NCBI RefSeq assembly: GCF_000204925.1 | Contig: NC_015435.1 | Coordinates: 610,001 to 674,000 of the forward strand | Reading direction: 5' to 3' | Origin: Metallosphaera cuprina Ar-4 | GTDB taxonomy: Archaea; Thermoproteota; Thermoprotei_A; Sulfolobales; Sulfolobaceae | DNA: 64,000 nucleotides | Shown: positions 1 to 8,350 of the stretch, piece by piece | How the letters are laid out: the number at the start of each line of letters is the position of its first letter | Position numbering within the stretch: position 1 is the stretch's first letter | The notes under the pieces: generated by a model | Database searches by the model: none | What the model was told of the DNA's origin: nothing | Seen by the model: the letters and a program-made list of their open reading frames with translations, nothing else | Made by a program: the position numbers and the translations under genes

Positions 1-491
1 GGTATCTCGGTCTTCTCGTTGAGCACGATCTTAGGAACGCTCAAGACGTGGTACTTCTTTGCGATCTCGTCATAGGTCTCCGTGTCAATGATCTCTAATG
101 ATACCTTATCGTTAACTAAAGCTACTTGATACAGAAGCTCTGCCGCTATAGGACACTTCGTGCAGTCCGGTGTCACGAAAAGCTTCACGTTTCCCACTAC
201 AGACTTGGCTAACTCTAGTTCCTGAGGATCCAACTGGACTGAGTTATTTGATATCCTGACTAGTGCGTTAAGGAAAGGCCACAGTTCGTTCATTGAAGGT
301 ATCCCCATGTAAGAGAACATCCTTCTCTCATTAACCCAGACTTGCAGCTCTGGCTTCTGACAATCCGTCCTCTCTTCAAAGCTCACGTTAGCCCCGATTA
401 GCTGAGAAATGAAATCCGAGGCTTTACAGTACTTTATCTTGAGGTTCCCTATCATTTTAAGGTATTGCTTAATTATACTTTCGTAGCTCAC
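1..491 (-). CDS. Thioredoxin-fold disulfide oxidoreductase, 3' end outside window
   Basis: An open frame runs from a GTG at 489-491 to the window edge, giving about 163 residues with no stop. A CxxC pair (C110, C113, in the context TPDCTKCP) is followed about 40 residues later by a SVPKIV segment whose proline (P153) fits the cis-proline of the thioredoxin fold. The first 100 residues have cysteines (C22, C44) but no CxxC, so the two-part layout resembles archaeal protein disulfide oxidoreductases with a degenerate N-terminal unit. The start overlaps the stop of the upstream 121-aa gene in a GTGA junction, which argues for translational coupling in an operon with dsrE2B and the lipoamide-dehydrogenase-like gene. 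A thiol/disulfide exchange role in the sulfur-oxidation locus is inference; the C-terminus is not visible. Confidence 0.8.
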   Translation of the reverse strand, partial: MSYESIIKQYLKMIGNLKIKYCKASDFISQLIGANVSFEERTDCQKPELQVWVNERRMFSYMGIPSMNELWPFLNALVRISNNSVQLDPQELELAKSVVGNVKLFVTPDCTKCPIAAELLYQVALVNDKVSLEIIDTETYDEIAKKYHVLSVPKIVLNEKTEI

Positions 492-829
492 ATGAAATAC
501 CTCAAACTCTCAATACCTTCTATAGCTTTAATTAATTTTTGTTCTAATTCTTCCCTACTTTGAAAATCAATGCACACCTCCACAGATGGGCCCTTAAGCT
601 CGTAAGTTACGGGCATCGCGATACCTTGAACAAGTCTCGAGGCTCTAGCGTAATGAGTTCCCATGGTCACGAGATCGTCTAAACTCTCCTTACCTGTAGG
701 TAAGGGTATGGGAATGCGAACCCTCGTACCAACAACGTAAAACGTGTAATCGTTCATTATTACGGTCTCGACACCCTTATCGGAATGATAGGTGAAGTTG
801 TTCCTTTTAAGGAATTCCTCAAGTTTCAT
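488..829 (-). CDS. Conserved small protein of unknown function in the dsrE2B-lpd operon
   Basis: I do not recognise a family. The start chosen is the ATG at 827-829 (MKLEEFLKRNN), because an upstream in-frame ATG at 851-853 would lie deeper inside the preceding gene; this gives 113 residues. It overlaps the 3' end of the flavoprotein gene by 11 bp and its stop overlaps the next start in a GTGA junction. The protein is mixed alpha/beta by eye, has one cysteine (VEVCIDF) and a charged C-terminal helix, and no signal peptide or membrane segment. It lacks the lysine-centred lipoyl-attachment motif of GcvH/LbpA proteins, so it is not the lipoate-binding protein. Its placement between two thiol-redox genes suggests an accessory role in the same pathway (inference). 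Confidence 0.75.
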   Translation of the reverse strand: MKLEEFLKRNNFTYHSDKGVETVIMNDYTFYVVGTRVRIPIPLPTGKESLDDLVTMGTHYARASRLVQGIAMPVTYELKGPSVEVCIDFQSREELEQKLIKAIEGIESLRYFM

Positions 830-2141
830 GCTTTTCCCTAAAGACATCCACATCCAAATTAAATAAGGCTTTGGCAGCGTTGCTTACCCCTTCAGATAAT
901 GAAGGGTGAACTAATGGGAGAAGGGCTAGATCCTCAGCCTTCATTTTAGCCTTTATGGCTAGGGTTACAACGTTTATAATCTCCTCAGAATACTGAGATA
1001 CGACCTCGCCGTAGCACACTTTATCATCACTGTCAAAACCTAGCCTAACGTAACCTTCCCTTATGCCGTGAATCATGGCCCTAGTTGACGCCTTTAGAGG
1101 GAACACTGACGATTTCACAGCACGTTCAAGTTTACCTACTACCGCCACCTGAGGGTCAGTGTACACTACCTGTGGTACGAACGAGCGATCCACTTTCACA
1201 TCCTTACCTAAGATAGATAATGAGGCTATCACTCCCTCTAGCATCGCAGAGTGTGCAACTTTCCTCTCCTTATCTACTACATCTCCGATTGCCCAAACCT
1301 TTCCATTAGTAGTTCTCATGCTCTCATCTACTTTGATTCCATTACAATTGGTCTCAATGGACAAGGTATCGATCCCCTCAGGTAGGTTAGGTTTCCTACC
1401 GGTAGCGTAAACGACTTCAGCTTTGAACTCTCCACATGTTGTCTTCAAGAATCTTTTGTCTTGGTACACAGGTTCGCAATTCTCCACCACAGAGACCCCA
1501 TCCCATTCCAGGGAATCCTTTATAACTTTCCTTGCTTCTTCGCTTAACCACTTTAATATTTTCCCCTTAGTTAACAAGGTGACAGTGGATCCTAATCTAG
1601 CGAAGAATTGAGCTATCTCGACTCCAGCAAATCCTCCGCCTACCACCACGAGATTCTCTGGAACTCGATCCAGGTTCACTGCCTGATCCTCAGTAAGACC
1701 GTCCTCTACACCCTTAATCTTTGGAATGGAGGGTGAGGACCCTGTAGCTATTATTAACTTATCGTACTCAATCTCCTTCCTCCCTACGATCACTTTACCT
1801 TCTTTAATCTTAGCCTCACCTAGTAAGGTCGTTCCGCCGGCGTTCTCTATGAGCTCTCTACCCGCATTAGAGAGGTACTCAATTAAATTTTCTCTAGAAC
1901 TAAAAATATCTCCTAGGGATACCTTGATTGACATCCCCTTATAATTTCCAATTTCCCCTAGTCTCGTAAAGAGAAAAGACGTATCGTATAAAAAAATGCT
2001 TGGTACACATCCGGCCCTAACGCAAATTCCTCCGAACTTCTCCTTCTCTACCACTGCCACTTTCTTTCCGTATCTAGCCAGTACAGATCCGGCTACGTAT
2101 CCTCCAGATCCGCCACCTAGTACGACCACGTCAAATTTCAT
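819..2141 (-). CDS. Dihydrolipoamide dehydrogenase-like flavoprotein of the sHdr locus
   Basis: At 440 aa this is a class I pyridine-nucleotide disulfide oxidoreductase. The N-terminal FAD motif GGGSGG is followed by the redox pair C40 and C45 (ICVRAGC), a second dinucleotide site VVGGGFAGVEIA around residue 165, and a C-terminal HPSLSEG (H412, E417) that supplies the catalytic base of lipoamide dehydrogenases. Mercuric reductases share the fold, but their C-terminal vicinal cysteines are absent. It starts with ATG 5 bp after dsrE2B stops. In related archaea and bacteria such genes accompany sHdr clusters that depend on a lipoylated carrier, so re-oxidation of a dihydrolipoyl protein with NAD(P)+ is the likely job. 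The partner carrier is not in this window. Confidence 0.88.
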   Translation of the reverse strand: MKFDVVVLGGGSGGYVAGSVLARYGKKVAVVEKEKFGGICVRAGCVPSIFLYDTSFLFTRLGEIGNYKGMSIKVSLGDIFSSRENLIEYLSNAGRELIENAGGTTLLGEAKIKEGKVIVGRKEIEYDKLIIATGSSPSIPKIKGVEDGLTEDQAVNLDRVPENLVVVGGGFAGVEIAQFFARLGSTVTLLTKGKILKWLSEEARKVIKDSLEWDGVSVVENCEPVYQDKRFLKTTCGEFKAEVVYATGRKPNLPEGIDTLSIETNCNGIKVDESMRTTNGKVWAIGDVVDKERKVAHSAMLEGVIASLSILGKDVKVDRSFVPQVVYTDPQVAVVGKLERAVKSSVFPLKASTRAMIHGIREGYVRLGFDSDDKVCYGEVVSQYSEEIINVVTLAIKAKMKAEDLALLPLVHPSLSEGVSNAAKALFNLDVDVFREKHET

Positions 2142-2146
2142 AGGTA

Positions 2147-2548
2147 TCAGAAGAACAGTGTTCTGTCAGCATCTAAAGTTAGGTCTATTAGTGTAGATCC
2201 GCCGACCAACTCTATTCCGTCCACCACATCGCTTTCGTTCATATGACACATGTCCTTTAGACTTTGTACACATACGTACATCTTTACGTTATTATCCTTA
2301 GCCATGTCAAAGAAGTGAATGAACGGATTTCCTCCCTTCTTCCTCTCGTCCTCTTGCCATTTCTTAGACAGTAGTAAAGGTCCTTTTATCATGAAGAAGA
2401 CTGAGGTCTCATACTCCATCGAGGCGGATATTGAGGCCATAAACAGTGGGGCATACGTTCTATCTAAGTCCTCCGGTCCGTGAGTTACTACTATTAATAT
2501 TTTCTTCTTTTGTTCCTCTTGGGCCTGTTCAGTTTGGGTTTGTGCCAA
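2147..2548 (-). CDS. dsrE2B: DsrE2B sulfur carrier protein
   Basis: The 133-aa protein has the DsrE/DsrF-like fold pattern: a beta strand [10 protein letters not shown], then a hydrophobic helix, and a segment [14 protein letters not shown] with C93 and C101 as candidate sulfane-sulfur carriers. It ends in DADRTLFF, like the homologue described beside dsrE3A and tusA in Metallosphaera cuprina, where these proteins bind and transfer thiosulfate. The start is TTG at 2546-2548 (TTG GCA, Met-Ala), preceded by GAGGGAT as ribosome site. It is the first gene of a minus-strand operon and diverges from dsrE3A across a 193-bp intergenic region. The N-terminal 13 residues are Gln/Glu/Thr-rich and probably disordered. 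Confidence 0.88.
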   Translation of the reverse strand: MAQTQTEQAQEEQKKKILIVVTHGPEDLDRTYAPLFMASISASMEYETSVFFMIKGPLLLSKKWQEDERKKGGNPFIHFFDMAKDNNVKMYVCVQSLKDMCHMNESDVVDGIELVGGSTLIDLTLDADRTLFF

Positions 2549-2741
2549 GACTATCCCTCATGATTATTTAATTTAGCTTACTTATATTTTTTATCAAACA
2601 TATTCATCGAGAGATTTATCAGGGGGTTTGAAGCGTTTTACTATATTATTTAACGATTTATATTTTAAAAGATTTTTACAAATTATAAACATCACCACAA
2701 CGCTTAAATATTTTTGATATAAAAGATATTTTGGTGAAAGT
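2549..2741. promoter_or_regulatory. Divergent promoter region between dsrE2B and dsrE3A
   Basis: This AT-rich region must drive both arms of the sulfur locus. On the plus strand CTTAAATA at about 2703-2710 is a TATA box 32-39 bp before the TTG of dsrE3A, and GGTGA at 2733-2737 is its ribosome site. On the minus strand an AATATAAG-type box near 2583-2592 lies about 40 bp before the TTG of dsrE2B. I see no clear palindromic operator. Confidence 0.6.
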
Positions 2742-3158
2742 TTGGCAGGAAAAAAACTATCTATAATCGTGTTCTCTGGGACCGTAGATAAGTTGATGCC
2801 CGTTGGTATTTTAGCTTCTGGGGCTGCGGCCTCCGGTTATGAGGTCAACCTTTTCTTCACCTTCTGGGGATTGAATGCGATCACCAAGAACGGCATGCAG
2901 GCTCAACCCCAAATAGATAAGAACTACGAACAAATGGGACCTATGATGATGAAGAGGATGATGGAGATGAAGTTCCCTATGTGGCATCAACTAGTAAAGG
3001 AGGCTAAGGACGTAGGAGAGGTGAAAGTCTACGCTTGCTCAACCACAATGGAGTTCTTCGGGATTAAGAAGGAGCACCTGGCCGACTTTGTTGATGACGT
3101 AGTTGGTGTTGCGACGTTCCTGGACAGGGCTGAAGGGGGAACGACTCTGTTCATTTGA
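2742..3158 (+). CDS. dsrE3A: DsrE3A sulfur carrier protein
   Basis: The 138-aa protein matches the DsrE3A type: a first strand KLSIIVFSGTVDKLMP, a glycine/alanine-rich helix, the NLFFTFWGLN segment and a single cysteine, C99 (VYACSTTMEFFG), which is the expected thiosulfonate-carrying residue. The Met-rich stretch around residues 65-80 (MGPMMMKRMMEMKFPM) is characteristic of this group. The start is TTG at 2742 in the context GGTGAAAGTTTGGC. TusA follows 11 bp after the stop, so the pair is co-transcribed. In Metallosphaera cuprina the homologue exchanges thiosulfate with TusA; feeding sulfane sulfur to the sHdr complex is the accepted role. Confidence 0.92.
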   Translation: MAGKKLSIIVFSGTVDKLMPVGILASGAAASGYEVNLFFTFWGLNAITKNGMQAQPQIDKNYEQMGPMMMKRMMEMKFPMWHQLVKEAKDVGEVKVYACSTTMEFFGIKKEHLADFVDDVVGVATFLDRAEGGTTLFI

Positions 3159-3169
3159 GGGTGATACGC

Positions 3170-3412
3170 ATGGCTCAAGATGTAAAGATAACTAAAACTC
3201 TAGACGTAAAGGGAATGTATTGTCCAGGTCCAGTCATGGAGACCGCAAAGGCAATAAAGCAAATCAACGTAGGTGAGGTTCTGGAGGTTTTAGCCACAGA
3301 CCCAGCAGCGAAGCCCGACATAGAGGCCTGGGCAAGAAGAACAGGAAATCAAATCTTAGATATACAGCAACAAGGCGGAGTAACTAGAATTCTCGTGAAG
3401 AGAGCGAAGTAA
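3170..3412 (+). CDS. tusA: TusA sulfurtransferase
   Basis: The 80-aa protein carries the TusA signature YCPGPVMET with catalytic C18 and the CPxP motif after the first strand, followed by the expected helix and the DPAAKPDI loop. An earlier in-frame TTG at 3155 would overlap dsrE3A; the ATG at 3170, preceded by GAGGGTGA at 3157-3164, is the better start. TusA carries persulfide or thiosulfonate and hands it to partner enzymes, here most likely the sHdr complex encoded immediately downstream. It ends in a T-rich terminator before hdrC1. Confidence 0.92.
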   Translation: MAQDVKITKTLDVKGMYCPGPVMETAKAIKQINVGEVLEVLATDPAAKPDIEAWARRTGNQILDIQQQGGVTRILVKRAK

Positions 3413-3437
3413 CTTATTTTATTTTAGATTTTTTTTA
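3413..3437 (+). terminator. U-tract terminator after dsrE3A-tusA
   Basis: Directly after the tusA stop a T-rich segment ends in a run of eight T at 3429-3436. No strong stem precedes it, as is normal for archaeal termination. It separates tusA from the hdrC1 promoter. Confidence 0.55.
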
Positions 3438-3439
3438 AC

Positions 3440-3482
3440 AAAACTTATAAGTCTGCTTTTGTCATTATTTACTTGTGAAAAG
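3440..3482 (+). promoter_or_regulatory. hdrC1 promoter
   Basis: ACTTATAAGT centred near 3446 is a good TATA box 37 bp before the ATG at 3483, predicting a transcript with a leader of about 10 nt or less. It indicates that hdrC1 can be transcribed independently of dsrE3A-tusA. Confidence 0.55.
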
Positions 3483-4325
3483 ATGGCTCAAGCTAAGAGT
3501 ATACTCCAAATTCCAGATGACCCTAGATACCTAGACATGGCCTACGATGTTCAAGGTGCAGTTCCAGAAGAGGAGAGGAACCTTATCTCTAACCTTTCTC
3601 CGCAAGATAGGGAGACTGCAATAAAGTTTTGGCAAGCCGTTAAGTCAGACTTCAGGTATGACGAGTACTTGAGAGGTTGCTTAAACTGTGGAGTTTGCAC
3701 TTCAGGGTGTCCAGCCGCTAAGTTCTACGACTTCGGTCCTAGAGAAATGATTCAATACATGATGAGGGACGAAGTTGACAAGATCTGGGAGTTCACGAAC
3801 AAGAAAGTATGGGCCTGCGTGCAATGTTACACCTGTTCAATGAGGTGCCCATTCAATAACGAAATAGCTGGACTAATTATGTTATTAAGGGAGTATTCGG
3901 TACAGTTCGCCCTTCCTTCGGCAAAGGAGATATTGGCTCCATACAGAAGGGTGCTCTACACCGTTCTAACTATGGGTAATCAGGTAACTCCAGACATGAT
4001 CCAGCCAGATTCCTTCCCTGACTGGGGTCCTCAAGCCGTAGAGGAATCAAAGAACATGGACGTATACAGAAAGGCAATACCAGTAGATCTGATGCAGAGA
4101 ACTGATATAGGTTGGCACCCGTCATTACAGACTGCAGTCGAGATGATGACTATCATGATAGAGTCTGGAGTTATGGACTCTTTGAAGGGCGTTGATAAGG
4201 ATCTGTATGACATGATCATGGACATCTATGAAGACAGGAAGTCTCAACTTGAAGAGATAAAGGAGAAGTGGGAGAAGGGAGAGCTGGACGAGAACGAACT
4301 TCCGGACAGCTGGTTAGATCTCTAA
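3483..4325 (+). CDS. hdrC1: sHdr complex iron-sulfur subunit HdrC1
   Basis: The 280-aa protein (ATG at 3483; a TTG 24 bp upstream in frame is less likely given the TATA box position) carries two classical [4Fe-4S] motifs. The first is C66-x2-C69-x2-C72-x3-C76 (CLNCGVCTSGCP) and the second C112-x2-C115-x2-C118-x3-C122 (CVQCYTCSMRCP). The long C-terminal extension, about 155 residues beyond the second cluster, distinguishes HdrC1-type proteins from the shorter HdrC2. It should pass electrons between the HdrB sites and HdrA in the cytoplasmic sHdr complex that oxidises bound sulfane sulfur to sulfite. A T-rich terminator follows, so it may form its own transcript. Confidence 0.92.
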   Translation: MAQAKSILQIPDDPRYLDMAYDVQGAVPEEERNLISNLSPQDRETAIKFWQAVKSDFRYDEYLRGCLNCGVCTSGCPAAKFYDFGPREMIQYMMRDEVDKIWEFTNKKVWACVQCYTCSMRCPFNNEIAGLIMLLREYSVQFALPSAKEILAPYRRVLYTVLTMGNQVTPDMIQPDSFPDWGPQAVEESKNMDVYRKAIPVDLMQRTDIGWHPSLQTAVEMMTIMIESGVMDSLKGVDKDLYDMIMDIYEDRKSQLEEIKEKWEKGELDENELPDSWLDL

Positions 4326-4341
4326 ACCCTTCTCTAGTCTT

Positions 4342-4357
4342 ATTTTTCCCTTTTTTT
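4342..4357 (+). terminator. U-tract terminator after hdrC1
   Basis: TATTTTTCCC followed by seven T (4351-4357), 16 bp after the hdrC1 stop. With the TATA box near 4418-4426 it implies separate transcript ends within the hdr cluster. Confidence 0.5.
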
Positions 4358-4414
4358 CACTATTTGCTAGACTTTTGAAAAACCTTTCATAGTTACATAA
4401 AATGTTTAATAAGT

Positions 4415-4461
4415 AAAGTATATAACCCTGAACAATATTATAATGACTGAAGGTGTAAAGT
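4415..4461 (+). promoter_or_regulatory. hdrB1 promoter and ribosome site
   Basis: AGTATATAAC at 4418-4427 is a strong TATA box; transcription would begin near 4448-4452. The leader contains GGTG ahead of the TTG start at 4462. An ATG at 4442 opens only a short out-of-frame peptide and is not the start. Confidence 0.55.
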
Positions 4462-5796
4462 TTGGCTACTCAAGAAGTAGATAAGAAGATGGAAGAGGAG
4501 ATAAAGGATGCCTTCCCAATGGCGGACAACGTAGATTGGAATGAGGTTTATCAGAGGATAATCTACAGGTACAGTACTCCACATGGCTTACAACACGTTA
4601 AGGAAGAGCTATACAAGTTGGAAGATAAGGGAGAGATAATAGTTCATCACATAAAACCATATAACGATCCAGTGAAGATGCAGACGCTGAACGGTACTCC
4701 CAAGGTGATTCCCACAACTAAATTATGGCAGCATAAGAGTTGTGGGCAATGTGGTCACATTCCAGGATATCCAACTTCAGTGTTCTGGATGATGAACAAG
4801 ATGGAGATCGATTACATGGATGAGCCGCACCAGACCTCCTGTACAGGATGGAACTATCACGCATCTGGGGCTTCCAATCCAGTTGCGCTGGCTGGAGTTT
4901 ACGTAAGGAACATGTGGAGAGCTTACGAAATAGATTACTTCCCATTGATACACTGTGGGACCTCCTTCGGTCACTATAAGGAAATAAGGAACATGTTAGT
5001 TCTTCACAAAGAGATAAGGGATAAGTTGAGGCCCATAATGAGAAAGATGGACATGGACATTGTAATTCCTGAGGAGGTAGTTCACTACTCCGAATGGCTT
5101 TACACTATGAGCAAGAAGGCCGCTCAGCAGAGGAAGTACGATCTAAGTAACATAAGGGCCGCTGTTCACACTCCATGCCACGTATACAAGTTGGTCCCTG
5201 AGGACACAATATACGACCCTGAAGTGTTCCAGGGTAGAAGACCTGCTGCCCCCAGTGGAACTGCACAGAACTTCGGTGCGAAGTTAGTTGACTACTCAAC
5301 TTGGTGGGACTGCTGCGGATTCGGTTTCAGGCACATCCTAACAGAGAGGGAGTTCTCCAGGAGCTTTGCCTTATTCAAGAAAGTAATTCCGGCAGTTGAG
5401 GAAGGAAAGGCTGACATATTCGTAACCTCAGACACCGGGTGTGTCACGACGCTGGACAAGAGTCAGTGGGCAGGAAAGGCTCACGGATTCAACTATAACC
5501 TACCAGTATTGGCGGACGCTCAATTCGCAGCTATAGCGATGGGTGCAGATCCATACGTTATAGCTCAGGTGCACTGGCACGCGACTGACGTAGAAGGTTT
5601 CATGAGGAAGATAGGAGTTAACGTTGACGACTACAAGGAGAAGTTCATCCAGTACTTAGCTGATCTAAGGGAAGGGAAGGCCGAACCTGAGTACCTATAC
5701 AAGCCTCACAGGAAGATAGACTTCTACCTGTCAGTCCCAGAGAGGGTCAAGTGGTACAAGGGAGACAAGACCCAAAGTTCAAATCAAGCTAAGTAA
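4462..5796 (+). CDS. hdrB1: sHdr complex subunit HdrB1 (CCG-domain protein)
   Basis: The 444-aa protein has two cysteine-rich halves. The second is a complete CCG-type pattern: C239 (TPCHVY), C284-C285 (WWDCCGFGF) and C327 (DTGCV). The first is altered: C94-x2-C97 (KSCGQCG), C127 in SCTGW where CCG is expected, and C165 (HCGTSFG). HdrB proteins hold noncubane [4Fe-4S] clusters where disulfides or sulfane sulfur are processed, so the altered half may hold a different cluster or none. The protein is longer than the usual 300-aa HdrB. The start is TTG (Met-Ala) in the context GGTGTAAAGTTTGGC. It is a component of the sulfur-oxidising complex rather than a methanogenic heterodisulfide reductase, whose partner genes are absent. 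Confidence 0.9.
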   Translation: MATQEVDKKMEEEIKDAFPMADNVDWNEVYQRIIYRYSTPHGLQHVKEELYKLEDKGEIIVHHIKPYNDPVKMQTLNGTPKVIPTTKLWQHKSCGQCGHIPGYPTSVFWMMNKMEIDYMDEPHQTSCTGWNYHASGASNPVALAGVYVRNMWRAYEIDYFPLIHCGTSFGHYKEIRNMLVLHKEIRDKLRPIMRKMDMDIVIPEEVVHYSEWLYTMSKKAAQQRKYDLSNIRAAVHTPCHVYKLVPEDTIYDPEVFQGRRPAAPSGTAQNFGAKLVDYSTWWDCCGFGFRHILTEREFSRSFALFKKVIPAVEEGKADIFVTSDTGCVTTLDKSQWAGKAHGFNYNLPVLADAQFAAIAMGADPYVIAQVHWHATDVEGFMRKIGVNVDDYKEKFIQYLADLREGKAEPEYLYKPHRKIDFYLSVPERVKWYKGDKTQSSNQAK

Positions 5797-5815
5797 ATCT
5801 TTTTAATTATTTTTA
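5797..5815 (+). terminator. T-rich segment between hdrB1 and hdrA
   Basis: Two T runs (5800-5804 and 5810-5814) lie in the 44-bp gap between hdrB1 and hdrA. This may be a partial terminator; I see no separate TATA box for hdrA, so read-through from hdrB1 is likely. Confidence 0.35.
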
Positions 5816-5840
5816 TTAAAAATGATTCGAGAGTGAGAGT

Positions 5841-6938
5841 TTGGCTGGGGAAAAAGTACTCGTGATCGGATCCGGACCCGCAGGTTTGTCAGCTACTAAG
5901 GAGTTAAGGAACTTAGGCATTGATGTAGTTTTAGTGGAGAGGGAATCTTACCTAGGGGGCACGCCTAAAAAGCTCAAATACAGTCTACTCTTCCCAGAGT
6001 TAAGGCCAGCTAGTGAGGTTCTAGATCCCCTCATAAAGGGAGTGGAGTCAAGCGGTGTAAAAACCTATATGGAGAGCATTGTAGAGGGAGTGAAAGAAGA
6101 GGGAAAAGGCTTTACCGTCTCGATTAAAGACAAAACGGGTAAAATAACTAACGAGAAAGTAAACGCAATAATTGCAGCTTCGGGCTTCGAGCATTTCGAC
6201 TCAAGGAGAAAGTACGAATACGGATACGGTGTGATACCTAATATCTATCAAATTTCTGACATAGAGAGGATGTTGTCTGAAAACAAGTTGGTAACAACGA
6301 AGGGAGTTCCCCCAAAGAGGGTCGCAATCCTTCTGTGCGTCGGGTCGAGAGACGCCACAGTTGGTAACACATACTGTTCTAGAGTCTGTTGCGCTGTCTC
6401 AACCAAACAAGCTATGGAGATCAAGGAGAGAGTACCAGATGCGGTAGTTCACATATATTACATGGACATAAGGACTTACGGACTAATGGAGGACAAGTTG
6501 TACTGGAAGTCCCAACTAGAGTACAGGGTAGGTTACATAAGAGGAAGGATATCTGAGTTCATGAGAGGACCGAACGACACAGTCATCATAAAGGGAGAGG
6601 ACACGATGAACCTGAACAGAGCTCTGGTCGTCCCGTATGATATGGTGATACTGGCTAACGGAATGGAGTTAGGTCTGGGATCGAAGCAGGTAGCTAAGGC
6701 ATTAGCTTTAGAGCTTGAGGAGCACGGATTCGTTAAGCCCATAGATCCTGACAGGTTGCCAGTTCAATCAACTAGGAAAGGTATATTCCTGGCTGGTGCA
6801 ATAACAGGACCTAAGACTATATCCGACTCCATAACTGAAGGCTACGCCGCGGCTATGAAAACCTATGAATACGTGACGAAAGGAGTGTGGGACGAATCGG
6901 ACTTCGCAAAGAAGAGGGTCGAGGTGGCCCATCATTAG
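5841..6938 (+). CDS. hdrA: sHdr complex flavoprotein HdrA
   Basis: At 365 aa this is the short, sulfur-oxidiser type of HdrA. It opens with the FAD-binding motif VLVIGSGPAGLSA (glycines 10-15) and LVERESYLGG around residues 31-40. A four-cysteine set, C166, C179, C183 and C184 (LLCVGSRD...YCSRVCC), replaces the several ferredoxin domains of methanogen HdrA. The C-terminal GIFLAGAITGPKTISDSITEG is the second FAD-contacting part. It is the flavin centre of the complex that collects electrons from HdrB/HdrC. The start is TTG (Met-Ala) after GAGAGTGAGAG. The next gene begins 10 bp after the stop. Confidence 0.93.
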   Translation: MAGEKVLVIGSGPAGLSATKELRNLGIDVVLVERESYLGGTPKKLKYSLLFPELRPASEVLDPLIKGVESSGVKTYMESIVEGVKEEGKGFTVSIKDKTGKITNEKVNAIIAASGFEHFDSRRKYEYGYGVIPNIYQISDIERMLSENKLVTTKGVPPKRVAILLCVGSRDATVGNTYCSRVCCAVSTKQAMEIKERVPDAVVHIYYMDIRTYGLMEDKLYWKSQLEYRVGYIRGRISEFMRGPNDTVIIKGEDTMNLNRALVVPYDMVILANGMELGLGSKQVAKALALELEEHGFVKPIDPDRLPVQSTRKGIFLAGAITGPKTISDSITEGYAAAMKTYEYVTKGVWDESDFAKKRVEVAHH

Positions 6939-6948
6939 CACAGTTTTT

Positions 6949-7657
6949 TTGAACGTTGATTTCGTTCGTGAGATTTACAATGCTATGTTAAATGTAGACG
7001 TGAATAACACAGCCTCGGGAGACGCTAAGAAGTCTTTGAACTTAATCATAGACGCAATGAAAATGAAGTCCCAGTTCCTCAGAGAGGTAAACCCTAGCAC
7101 AGAGGAGGAAATGAAGAAGGTATTCGAGTCCATATTCTACGCTAGGAAATACTACGATCAGGTGCTTACTCAGGTTGGAACAACGACTTTCTCAAAGGCT
7201 TTAGACACGTTAAGGAATCAAGGCTTAAGCTATCAAGAGAGGGTAACCAAGTTCTTGGACATGGTGAAAGGTAAGGACAATGAGGATCTGGAGGACATGG
7301 CAAGGGAGATCATTCACTATCTTTATCCCGATCGGTTCCCTTTGTGGACCAGATGGATATGGAACCCTAAGAGGAATACGGGATCAATAAACTACGTATT
7401 GAAGGAGAACCTGAACCTGAAGTCTCCTGAGGAGTTCTTCTCGTCTGTAGATGAACTGAAGAAGATCCTAGACATATTCGGTTTATCTGCAGGCGACTAC
7501 TATCCAACTTCCGTTTTTCTTGTGTACGCGTACGTGAGGTACTTGGATTACACGACACATCTGGCGGTTGATAAAAAGGCCGCCGGATTGATTCCAACCC
7601 ACCTCACGACTACGGCCCTAGTTATGGGCCTCAAACCATACATCAAGGTGATAAAAC

Positions 7658-7671
<14 letters not shown>
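6949..7671 (+). CDS. Conserved sHdr-cluster protein (hyp), cysteine-free
   Basis: The 240-aa protein lies in the position known as 'hyp' in archaeal hdrC1-B1-A-hyp-C2-B2 clusters. It has no cysteine, no nucleotide motif and no membrane segment; it is mostly helical and contains a distinctive [20 protein letters not shown] segment at about residues 126-145. The start is TTG, 10 bp after hdrA, and its last 14 bp overlap hdrC2. Absence of redox residues argues for a structural or assembly role, but its function is not known to me. Confidence 0.85.

Positions 7672-8346
<675 letters not shown>

Positions 8347-8350
<4 letters not shown>

Noticed and set aside
488-829. The small gene downstream of the flavoprotein as the lipoate-binding protein LbpA
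   Set aside because: It has no GcvH-like beta-barrel pattern and no lysine in an E-S/T-x-K-A-type lipoylation motif.
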